DNA of 64,000 nt, taken from the NCBI GenBank assembly GCA_022885665.1, contig JAGQDJ010000125.1:124001-188000 (forward strand), read 5' to 3'. Positions 10,890 through 22,400 of the stretch are shown piece after piece. The notes beneath the pieces were generated by a model. That model saw nothing but the letters and a program-made list of their open reading frames with translations, was not told the DNA's origin and searched no databases. This DNA comes from Triops longicaudatus (lineage: Eukaryota; Arthropoda; Branchiopoda; Notostraca; Triopsidae). Positions within the stretch are counted from its first letter, which is position 1; each line of letters opens with the position of its first letter. The translations under genes and the position numbers were made by a program.

Positions 10890-13874
10890 ATGCCGTGGAA
10901 GTTCTTGGTGACCACTGCAGCGTTAATAGCCGCGGCAGAAAGCTACAACATACGTAATTCTATTTGCAAGTTTACGTGCAGCAATTTTACCTTTGCTTCA
11001 GGTGTTGTTTACGATGATTTCTACATAAATTCTGTTCATAGCTACTGGAAAAGCTCATTAAATCTGCTACATAGGCAGCTGTTACTATCATACAACGGAA
11101 ACGTTCAGTTTGAAAAACTTAACCCCAAACGTTACGTAACTTTTTTTTGAGTCTCTTAATGATTATAGACGCTCCAAAATAACACTAACTTTCGTGCTAT
11201 ATTTTTAGGAAGAAACTTCTTCACCGATGGCAAATTTTCAAAATATTTATTGTTGACAAGCTGCGCTCATTCGCTGTTGGTAGACAAACGAGTTCAAAAG
11301 GGTAGCACTTTCAGCCTAGATTCAGAACCTTGCAAGCGAAGCACTTTAAATGCAATTCCCTCATCGTGGTCTCAAGTACAAAATTACTGTTTTAAGGTCG
11401 ATTCAGCTAACAGCATCTTAGGAAAATTCGTTCTGTTTCTACGCTCGTTTGCAAGAGTGGCTTTTCAGTTTTGACACGAAGACTACGGACATTTTACCAG
11501 CAGATGTGACGAAATTCAAGCAGCCTAAACTGTGTCACACCGACTGGCGAGATACCCGTTATGCCACGGTGAAAACTAAGATAGAATCCGCCAGGTTGCA
11601 TATCAAAGGAAAACGTATTCGGCTTGGAATTTCTCATGTATTTCTCCTATAATTTGAACATGTTCTTAAATCTACAACAGAAATTGTACAGGTGCCTCCC
11701 TCTAGTTTCGTAAAAACAGATGCGAACTTCAGTGTCATAAGCTTTGGTGGTATCATTAGAAACCTGACGGACCTATTATTTCACTCAATAAGGGCTACGT
11801 ATAAATTAGAAATAAAATTGCATTCAATTATTAATTACGGTTTCGCTAGGTACACGCCATTAGCACCTCGTGACCGGAGCATGGGATTTAATCATAACGG
11901 ATCTTGGGACGGGATTGTTGGCATGCTGCTGCGAAGGGTACGAATTCAAGCTTTTTTTATTTTTTTTATGATTTTTTTTTTTGCTTTTTTTTTAAAAAAA
12001 TCTGAACTATTCGCGTAGGAGGTTGATGCAAGCCCAGCACCGTACTACATGACCTATGACCGACACCAAGCAGTTGAGTATACACCTATGTTCAATGATA
12101 TAGTCAACACGATCATCATCCAAGCTCCCCAGGAAGAAACGAAGTATTGGGCAGTAATTACGATATTCGAATGGGAAGTAAGTATCCTACACCTTGTATC
12201 GTTACTGATCAATTGTACACTGCTGCCATCTTCACAAATTGAACGTCACCGTTTTGAATCCGGCTTGTTTTCTTTTAGCCGTTCTTGCAATACTGAAATG
12301 GTTAAAAACGCAAGAATATTCTATCAATCTTTAAACGTTTTTCTCGTTATTTCCCGATAATAAAGGAAGAAATAATTAAGCATCAGAAAATTGCTAGAAA
12401 AAGTCAAAACAAAATATATGAAAGCGACAGAGATAACAGATCAATGATCACAAGAAATTGGAAAATTCGACACTGTTCGTCTTAAAGCGTAAAACTAAAC
12501 TATGTTAGTATGATTCAACATGGCTACGTTTGGTCCATCAACGCGGCGTTGATCGATCAAACGCATTGTACATGTCACACTGTTGAGCGGCTACTAGCGA
12601 CATCTAGAGCTACATGTGACATTAGGAACAGGCTCACAAACAAGCGATTTAAAACCCCGTAAGTATGCACTTATGAATATTTTTTTTAATAGGTATGGAC
12701 TTGTATTACGTGCTCGATGATTATTTTTGCTGGAGTTATGTGGTTTATATTTTATTTTTTCAATACTGAACCCAACAGTTTCGGTGATAACGTGCTCTAC
12801 TTTTTACGCATCATTATTGGCCAAGGTGAAAAGCGAGAATTCACTGTTCAAAAATATGTACTGATGAAGTCTAGGTGAGGACTTACGCGGCGAATCACAT
12901 TCGTTGCGAGTTGTCGCGACTGTGTGGTGCCTGGCGGCAGTGATTATAGTCAACGGTTATACCTCTATGCTCATGTCGTCCCTGATCGCGCCCTACTTCC
13001 GGCCAGCGGCAGATTCTTTGGAGGATCTTGTCTATAACAGCGACTTAGAGCCGTTGGCAAAAAGTGGAACTTCTTGGGAGACTTTAATCATGGTAAATAC
13101 GATTTTTTCTATATTTTAGAAAATTGGGCGCTTGATTTCCAATTCTTGTCCTTTTATTTTTTTTTTTTTAATTTACTAAATAAGAAAATTTTGTAAAAAA
13201 TGCGTTGCAGAATTCTAATATGGAAGCTATGAAAGTCATAGCGCACAAATTTCGGGCAAACCCTCAAAAGCATTGGGTGACAAGCAATGAAGAAGGCATT
13301 AAAAAGGTCCTAACCGGAAAATACGCCTATTTATCGGTGAGCGTGCAGAAACCGTAGCACAGAACTTACGTTTCTGTCGAAATAGATTTACAATATGCTG
13401 CAGTATGAAGTAGCTGCCGACTTTGAAGAGAGTAAGAGATGTCGATTGTATATTACCAAACAGAGCTTCAGTAGGGATTCAGTTGTTTCGATTTTACCAA
13501 AAGGAGGCCCTGGCAACGAAGCTTATAATTACGGGTACGTTCCAAACTTCTGTTTCAGTGATACTATAGATTTGAAAAGTTGATGAATGCATAAATCTAG
13601 TGTCCTTCTTTTGACTACTCACGGTTGGATGAAATACTGGAATCTTGCAAGCACCACAGGCAATAAACGTGGAACACTGGCTTGCTTGAAGTCAAGACCA
13701 CAAGCTAGCTCCAAACTTTTAGGGTTGTCGGATCTGACGAGTGCATTTCTCCTAATGGCGACTGGTATCCCTGCCGCGGCAATTGTATTTGCTTGCGAAA
13801 ATTTAGTAAACCTTAAAGTATCTTGCAATTGGCAAACTAGAAACTGGATTAAAACCAAACGTTGCACCAAGTAG
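10890..13874 (+). CDS. Ionotropic receptor (variant ionotropic glutamate receptor) 2
   Basis: Twelve exons: 10890-10953, 11002-11130, 11209-11375, 11422-11637, 11692-11798, 11850-11937, 12019-12177, 12693-12825, 12875-13092, 13211-13336, 13386-13534, 13601-13874 (609 aa). Exon number, phases and most exon lengths equal those of the gene at 1235, so the two are tandem paralogues. The order is signal peptide, extracellular region, S1 lobe (GSWDGIVGMLL), TM1 in exon 8, gate-helix segment NGYTSMLMSSL in exon 9, S2 lobe, and last span in exon 12 (ACENLV). Donor 2 (GTTACG) is weak but is the only one that keeps phase. The C-terminal tail is 14 residues longer than in the paralogue. It is a probable chemosensory cation channel; I could not verify the glutamate-contacting residues, which this family often lacks. 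Confidence 0.88.
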
Positions 13875-16335
13875 GCAAACACTGATTTAACTCTGCCCTT
13901 TCGCGCAATACTGCCACCTGTGTTTAACCATGATAACTGGTCACGCTTACACATATTCGTGCAGAATGTAGTAGAAGATAATGTGCCCGTTAGATGGCAC
14001 AGTTGCGACTTGAAACAGACTGTAGTAGAAAAAGAGTAATAATCGTGGCGGAAATACGAAAAGTTCTGTGTCAGTAGTCACGAAAACGTTGCTGTATTTA
14101 TTGCCAGTTTGTGGTTACTTGTAGAATTTCTTTCGAAAGTTATTTACACTTATTTCGGCGTGGTTTTTCGCCTTTGGGATAAGCGGGATATCTTGATAAG
14201 GCATTCCAAGAAAATAACCGGAAGTTTGGGAAGTAGTACTAACAAAAAATAGCCAACATCATTCCCTAGCAACGAACTTATACACTCTGTGGCTTTTACC
14301 ATGGTTTATGATGAGAGTAACCGTAGAGTCTTGTGTAGCACACACGTGCTTTCTGCAGCGAGAGTACTGATGCATAGTTCTGTGTTACAAAAACACACGT
14401 GTTTGGCTGGAGTTATATATTGACTATTGACGTGTCATGCACAGGCTATCTTTCAGAAACCTTGTATTAAAGATTTCAGAGTGGTCTCCTCTTGAAGCAA
14501 ATTTTCAATTCTTTCCACGAAATATTAGAACTTTGTCAATATTGCATTTGCTATACATACCATTTGTTGTTCTGATAACGTCGAATTACTTTACACAAAA
14601 GTTATTCCTTCATCAAAGAAAAGAGCATTTCTGTGACTATAGTAAGGACTGAAAAAACAATAAAAGTTGGCGAGTGCCCACCAATTCCAATTTGGAACAT
14701 GTATTTCTTATTCACACGTATTCTGGAATGCCACAGTCTGAACAAAATTACTCCATCTTGCCTCGCTCTAACAGAACCCAAGAAGCGTTTTGGAGCTTTT
14801 TTTATTTACCTAGTTTAGTTATCTTTCTTCTTTTAAAATCAGCACATGAAACTTCTTTGGGGAAAAATTTCACATAAGTATTAAGACAAAATTGTTTGGG
14901 GGAAGATTCCCTTATCAAACACTTTTCTTACTTTAGGACAATCTTCACATCTCTCTCGAACTAAGATAAAAAAAAAGTCTTAAAAAAGAAACAAACGAAC
15001 AAACCAGCCAACAAACAAGTACCTATCATCTCACTTGGAACCGTGTCTAACAAATCTGACATTCAAGTCCAAAGAAACGTGGCGTCAACTATCACCGTGC
15101 ACAATTCATGTTCCTTCTCTCATTATTACTCATGATCTCCCTTAACCGTTACGGTCGTGCAAAAAGAACACAGCTAAACCAACTGATTATGGGGCAGGTG
15201 ATATGTGGAATGAAAATTATGAGGGGCTTTAAACTAATCTTTCTCCAATAAAACCTATTTTCAAACTATATTTCGCATGTTGCTTAGTAAATAAAAATAG
15301 TCGGCCAACATTCTAATAAATAAATTCCGAAATACTAAACTCTCCTTTGATCAACGATCTGCCAGAACAACAACGTCACTGCAACATAAAATGATTCGTG
15401 AACGTTCGATTTTTGAAAGACAGTCGAAGTTCAAGAATTTCCAAGATTTGACACAGAACACAGAAACGTTGTAAAAAGATAGGGAAATGGAAATCTTGAA
15501 GAGTTCAAGTATTTGCAAGGGAAAAAGTGGAACAGAAGTATAACAATCCCAAAGAACTGAAAAAGAGAAGAGGGTTTAGAAAACAAAAATGGCGGCAGGA
15601 AACACGTATACGCTGTGGTGGCCATTTTTGACTCAACTTTTGGAGATTTTCTTGAAGTCTACAAGTTCTATAATACGCACAAAAGGAGGACACATTGTTG
15701 TGGCAGTGATCTTGCATAAAAGAGGCCATTTATTTGTGTGTGTTCTCTCTCGTTCTTTCTCGAAGGATTCAACAAATTGGCGTCAGTCTCGGACCACGTG
15801 GCGTCCCCTCAGTGAGCCATGAATAAAGTTTTTTTTTTTTAAATATTTTTCCTCCTAGTTTTCCACAGCCTCTTCCAAAATCCCCACGGCTGCCTATCCG
15901 AGCCCTCCATCTATCCCACATCATACCGTAAAAACCTCCATTTAATGTTTCTACTTCAGTTCTGTAAAAGACACCAACACCGGACAAGGAGTGCGAAAAG
16001 GTCAAAGGCGGTGCTTCAAGATATTCAAAGAGGGCGTTAGTTGTTGGCGAGAAACGGGAACCGAACAAGAACATCGAGCTTGATTCATAAGTTTTTGGAT
16101 CCATTTTCAGCTGTCGTATGCTTTTGCTGAGTTTAATTTACCTACGTCTTACCATTCTTCTCTAGATTGCGGCACATTCTGGCCGTTATTCCGTTTAGGT
16201 CGAATTTATTAAATTTCCTAGATCTCTATGGGAGGAGGGGGTGATTGTCCGTGACGCGTAGAGTTTTATATGAACGTGGTGCCCACAGGGAAGACGTCAG
16301 GAACAACGAGGTAGAGAGCAGTTGAGTAGTTACGT
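13875..16335. other. Intergenic, no gene seen
   Basis: 2.4 kb between ionotropic receptor 2 (+) and the 3' end of Syd-1 (-). Open frames at 14437-14877 and 15431-16104 on both strands show no domain, signal peptide or phase-compatible splice partner. Confidence 0.5.
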
Positions 16336-16341
16336 TTTATT
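16336..16341 (-). terminator. Polyadenylation signal of Syd-1
   Basis: AATAAA on the minus strand, about 100 nt downstream of the Syd-1 stop codon at 16439. Confidence 0.5.
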
Positions 16342-16438
16342 TTTTGTCTGAGTTCTATTTGGGGGATTGTGCTATCTCCGGGGCTATCTATCAAAAATTG
16401 GCTGTTTTGAGTAAACGAAACCGGTTTCAGTTTGCGAT

Positions 16439-19400
16439 TCAATTCGGACTAGTTTCACTCTCGCTCGCATCTTCTTCATCCTCTTTGTTGTAAGCATGTT
16501 TAGGATCCCGATTCTGGGCCTGGTGGGCGGAGCTGTACGGGGAGGCACTGTACCCCCTCGAGGGCAGTACAGGCCCTCGGAACCCGCCCACCGAACTGGT
16601 CTCCGGGTTTTCGAAGCGGGTTCGACCTTCTGCACTCCCCCGGCCGTTCATGTAGTGACTCCCGCCCACTCCACCCGACAAGAGCGGGTTTATAGGTCGC
16701 CTGGGCGGCAACGGTGGCACAGTGGGTTGCGGGCTGGGTGACGTGGAGGTAGAATCCGGTGACGTCACCGACGGCGTCGCTGAGGAGGCTGGTGTAGCGT
16801 CTTCCGAGCCTGCGAAGTCACCCATGGGCAGGGCGGTGTGATGGTGCAAGGGCAACGCCCCCGTTCCGGTTCCTCCTAAGGAATGCGCGGAGTCCGAAGT
16901 AGGAGCCGGGGAACCGTCAGCCTCTCCGCGGGCGGTGCTGCTGGCCAAGGCACACTGCGGCTTGGTGCTGCGAGGAACCGGAAGCGGAGGGACCGGACGG
17001 GATTGTGGGGCGTGGCAGGAGGAGGAGGGCTGGATTTGATGAGGGCGGGGTGGTAACGGTGGCAGTACGAGCGGTTGAGGGTCCGGTACGGCCGTACCGG
17101 GCAGTCCACGCTGGTCAGCAAGGGGGCTCAGGTAGGATTCTTCGGTGGCACGAGGCTCCGCCCCCTGAGGAGCTTGAGGCGGATGACGCACTAGGTGCTG
17201 TGGCTGGGGCTGACCCTCCTGGACCGTGGCTGTGACCAGAGACTGAGGAGACTGGCGACTGCTGGGAGGAGTCTTGGCATTGGAACGGGTTACTGCTGTT
17301 GTTGCTGTTTTTGGCGCTTCCGGCCCCGAGTCGGGCTGGGCGGTTGGTACCTGGGATTCTTTGGTCGGACGACGACTCAGGCTGGCTGTCGCCACCGCTG
17401 CTTCCGCTGCCCGAGCTGTCTAAATGAAAGCATTCATTTCGTATAGTGGAAAGTGAATACATGGACGCCGAATGGGAAGAATGGAAATGGTATTATGGCT
17501 CTGTGCGCCAGACTACATTACCTGACTTCATGGGCCAAATCTGGAGCAGATACTTGAGGACACCGATGGGTTTCTGGAAGTCCAGGCTGCTGACGTCATC
17601 AGAGTGAAGCATCAGCACTGGGCCGAAGCTGATGGCCAAATTCTGAGGTGTCATCTTGTTACGGTCAGATTGAGCGGCTACCAAACACAGGTGATCCATG
17701 AGCAGGAAGAGAGTATTCTGAAGAAAAAAAAAAGAAAAAAAAGAGAGAGAGAAAGAAAATTAGTAATTCAACAACCCAAACAAGCGCGCTTAATGAGATA
17801 TTAATGTAAACAGCTATATTTGCCCCAATAATTTGCCCAACTGGTAAGTGTGAACAAGGGCTAAATTCAAGGGAAAAATTATGGTAACTTCATAGGTAAG
17901 GTTTTAAACTCGCGTAAAGTGTCTTATCGTGCGGAGTCAAGAGAAGGATCGATGAGTTTACCCGATTATTTTTTGGAAGGCATTCCAAGATGGAAAACAT
18001 GAGTTTGGCATTTCCCTCAGGATCGTCGGGTAAACAAACAGCGAGCGCTTCGACGAGCATTTGATACAGGCATTTCGTGAAGAGTGGCTCAGGCAATTCT
18101 CGCAAGTACTCTTTGAGCAGGCCAGTGATCACGTTAATGTCCGGGACGTTGTCGGGTGATAGATCAACGCTGCGGGGGTTTCGCTCAAAGCCCTCGCGAA
18201 GAATGCGTTTTTTGGTGGCCGAGCCGCACAGTCGGTAAAGACCGACAATGTCCATCCCCCGTCGTTCCACTTCTTCCACACATCGCTGAATAAGCATAGG
18301 AACGCCAAGTCCGCTGCCTTCTTTGCTCACCACTGACTCCAAATCCGTACCAAACAGTGCAGTGTGACCACGTCCCCGCGTTGGTGGCCGGCGGAATGCT
18401 GTGCGAGGTTCTGTATATCGCAGCTTGAGGTAGAGAGTACCACGAGGTTCAACCCGGAGAGCAATCTAACAGGAATCCGATTAATTTCACTATCCGATAT
18501 GTCTGCACATCTTTTATTTGTTATTTATTTTTCTATTATTTTATATTACTTTTTCTAATATTTCTTATAATTTATTTTTCACTATATTCAACAGTAGAAT
18601 ATGGTACAATGAACGTCTTGGGAACAGAAATTTTGTTACGATGGCCATTTCCTCAGTGTATTTACATAACTAGTGACCTATTGAATATGGCCAACAGTTC
18701 GTTTTAAACGAGTTAGATATAGCGGGTTTCTAATCTCCTTTATGAACCAAATCCTGTGCCTGTTTACTTACTATATGATTAATAGACCCGTTTGTGTTAA
18801 ACTTTTATTGCGAAATTACTTCTATTTCGGACATAAAATGAAAAGATTACTTGATGAACTGGCGCCTCGCGTAAGAGAGGAACTAATTGTATCGACCCTT
18901 TGAAGCAAAGTCTATGCCGTAATTGCGGGTCCCAGGAATAAATCAGCATATCAAGTTCTTTGTTAACCACCAAGTCCAGGTCGAAGGTTTCATCCCAATC
19001 GAAGTTGACATCACCCGTGCGGATAACAGTTCTCGCTTTGTGGACACGGTCGCATTCCAGAACGCAATACAAGTCACGTACGGGTTCATTTCGAGATGAA
19101 GTCGAGCGTAAACCCCTTCCACCTAGTAGATGGATCCACAATAGGCCACTCACGCCCTCTTCGGTGCCACCTGGAGCTGGACCAGGACCCATGGTTGAGC
19201 TTAAATTGGCTGAGCCCGTCGGTGTAGAACCAGCTGGTCGCTCACTTCGGTACTTCATATACTCTATTATCGACATTTTAATTAATATTGAGATAAATCT
19301 GCAAATTGCAATGCCATATAAAAAAATAAAAGAAAACCATTATAGTAATGGCGATAAAAACGAATTGATCAAATAATGTTAAACAATAGTCTAAAATGTC

Positions 19401-22400
19401 ATGTGACCACCATTCAATCATTTTGCAGCCACTTGTCTTCAGTTTACGGTCGCTTTAGGAGCCACCTAGTTTCACTATTAAGAAACTGCATTGACGAAAC
19501 AATAACTAAATGTTCAGCTTATTTATTCATCAACCTTGACTAACTAGTCAGGACGGACATCGTAAATATGAAAACATAATTACCGGCTGGGTTAATCTCA
19601 AGGAGTTTATTGCGAGGATCTGCTGTTCGAGCAGGCGTGGGTTGTAGTCCGGGGCGACTAGGTTCGTCGCGAGATGGCTCTGTGGAGCGAGTTGGAGTAG
19701 GGAGTGTTGACATTCCTGCTATTTGGCCAGTGCTGCCAGTCGTTGAGGATAAATGAGACCGGTAGGCGTAATAAGGAGGTTCCTGTTTGTTGCGAGAAAA
19801 CGTAATTAACTTTCTCATAAAGTTTGCTGCCATAAACCAAAAACTTAAGTGCGTCCTTTGCGAATGATTACTCGACCTACTTCCAATTCAATTACACCCA
19901 TTCACGATTTTGTTCTCGAATGAGCTCACGGAGCGTTGTCCAAAATAGACTTCCAACGAGGTAATTAAACCCCCGTAAATGAAAATTAAATAATAAAGTA
20001 AGGTAGTTTAGGAACAAAGAGTTAATTACACGAGACACCAGGAGGCCATAAAGGACTTAACTTTTTTTTTTCGAAAAGAAGACGCCTCATTGCTCAAGTG
20101 CACCTACGTGTTTTCATTACAGCATCTCATTCGTTATTACAGCGTGTCAACATCTACGTGTTTTCATTACATCATCTCATTCGTTACTAAAGCGTGTCAA
20201 CATCACTAAGACCACTTACGTCTCTATTGCGATCAAGGAGGTTCTCAGCGCTGTAGGTAAAACGAGCCGCCTGCTGAGCTTGGAGAGCTTCTCGATTTTG
20301 TTTGAGTCGCTCGTAAATGGCACTTGTGGAGGGCGCCCGCTGCATCCAAGCCTTGTATTCAGCGGCTGTAAAAACGCTTGGCGACGATGGAATGCGATCT
20401 GTATAAAAAAACATAACCACTTCCTTAATTTTACCCAATTTATTCACTTTTCTAGGCTTCAAAACCATTTTACTTTTCAAATTTCAGATTCCATCTCCGA
20501 TTCCTTTCTTAAATTCGGAGCTTTCAACAGAAATGTGATTGCTTTAACTCTGACTACAGAAATTTCAGACTATCTGAGCCACAATTACAGCATTTCCTAC
20601 GCGAGCTATACAATTTTATACAGGTTTCGTTAGAATTCAGCTTCTATTTACAGGTAGTACGATTTCGTCTCATAATGAACTCGCTAACGTAATTTACAAG
20701 TGCGTGCAATACGTAGTTAAACTGTTAATTACAATGGTGCCTCGTACAACGAACATAATCCGTTCCTGGGCGCCGTTCGCTATAAGGAGCACTATTTCTC
20801 AAGGATGTATGGAAATCGCTATCCGTTACCAAACCCGGATTTTCGTGTCAGATAATCGTAAAGAGTCTTAACAATAATATTGACTAAACTATAACGTTGA
20901 TCTATATGAAGGATACTTCGTCACGTACTTTATGTTATTATTTAATTTAATCGCATTTGAAGACCATATATAGATGCACTTAATTTCAATTTAATTTATT
21001 TTAAAAATGTGGAAAACGTACTTTTGGCTTCGGACTGTGAGGAAGAAGTAGGAAGTTCTGGCGCTGATACAGCTCCATCACTGTCTTCTTGACTATCCGT
21101 GTGATGGGACGAGGAGGTAGACGTTGTGTTTTGGCCTGTGGGGTCTCGGTCGAAACGAACGCCCTGTGTGGTTCGCGAGGCCCGACCTCGATCGCGGGGT
21201 AAGGAATTTGACCGCAAACTAGGAGGGATCCAGGACTGGGACGCATCATTGGCGCCGCCAGGCTTTTGACTAGTATTGTTGGCCGACGTTAGACCGGCAC
21301 TCGTGCCCCATGGCAAGGTCGAACTTTCACTACCTACGACCGGGTACCCCGGTACTACCCGACTTGGCCGGGCAAACAACGGACCCGTATTCGACCTGTT
21401 AGTCGCTTCGGTATCAGAAGCGTAATCGACCGACGCTGTACGGCCCCTCCGACCCACGCCCAAACGTGTCGCCGCGTCAGCACTCGTTTGGCGCGCAACC
21501 GGGTAATGCTGCATTGTCTTGACACTAGCTCTGCCAGCGTTATGACGCGACATCACGTACTCGTACAAGTCCCCTTCCGTCACCGGTAACCGTTGGTCGC
21601 TGCCGGATCGCAACAATCGTCCACCTCTCGTCCCACCCGTGAGACTCTGACCGCTCGGCGTACGCTGGTGCGTTCTCCCTAACGTAGACGCCCTTCCTAA
21701 AGTAGCTGTCGATTGAGGTGAAGGTCCTTGACCATGTAACGCTGCCCACGCCGGGCCTCCAGTTTTGGAACGATCGAGGGTCCCGGTTACCAAATTGGAT
21801 CGTGAGCCTGACATATCTCCCGAGGGTCCTAATCCCATTCCTTGAATGCCATAGAAGGGATGAACTTGTTCGGCCAGCGATTCGAGAGTCTTGGGGTAAC
21901 TGCGGTCAAATGGAGTGAAATGTTGAGGCACACCCGATTTGGGCTGCTCGGTGATGACGCTAGGTGGTGGTGGAGGCTGGTAAGTGGAGATGGAGCTCAG
22001 GTCCCCTCGGTCGTCTGGCAGACGGCTGGAAGTGCCCCCGGGGGGCCTGTCGAGGGTACTGGCCCGGTATCGTGATGAGTCGTACGGTTGGGAGTTGTAG
22101 TACAAGAACTGGTCATCTTGGGCCGTTGATGCGTTGCGGGCGTCGTAAGCCCCCTGGTCGTCCAAGGCCAAGCGGAAATCCCGGTCCACGAAGCGTCCCG
22201 CTTCGCGTTCGAAGCGATAACCGGTGCCTGCCGCTGGAGTGACGCGCCCACCGGGACCTGTACGAGGTAAGGAGCCAGTCAAATACCGAGCACTGGGCCC
22301 AGGAAAATGATGGTCTCCGTTACCGTTTGACGTACTGGTGGTGTCGTCCAAAGGTTCTTCTTCCACCCCGCGCTTCATCACCACCACCGGAGGCGGCTTT

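Noticed and set aside
14437..14877. Overlapping short plus-strand frames with some hydrophobic residues, considered as a GR fragment
   Set aside because: No TYxxxxxQ motif, no similarity to the two receptors here and no splice support.
15431..16104. Frames on both strands downstream of Syd-1
   Set aside because: No motif; composition and overlap on both strands fit chance.
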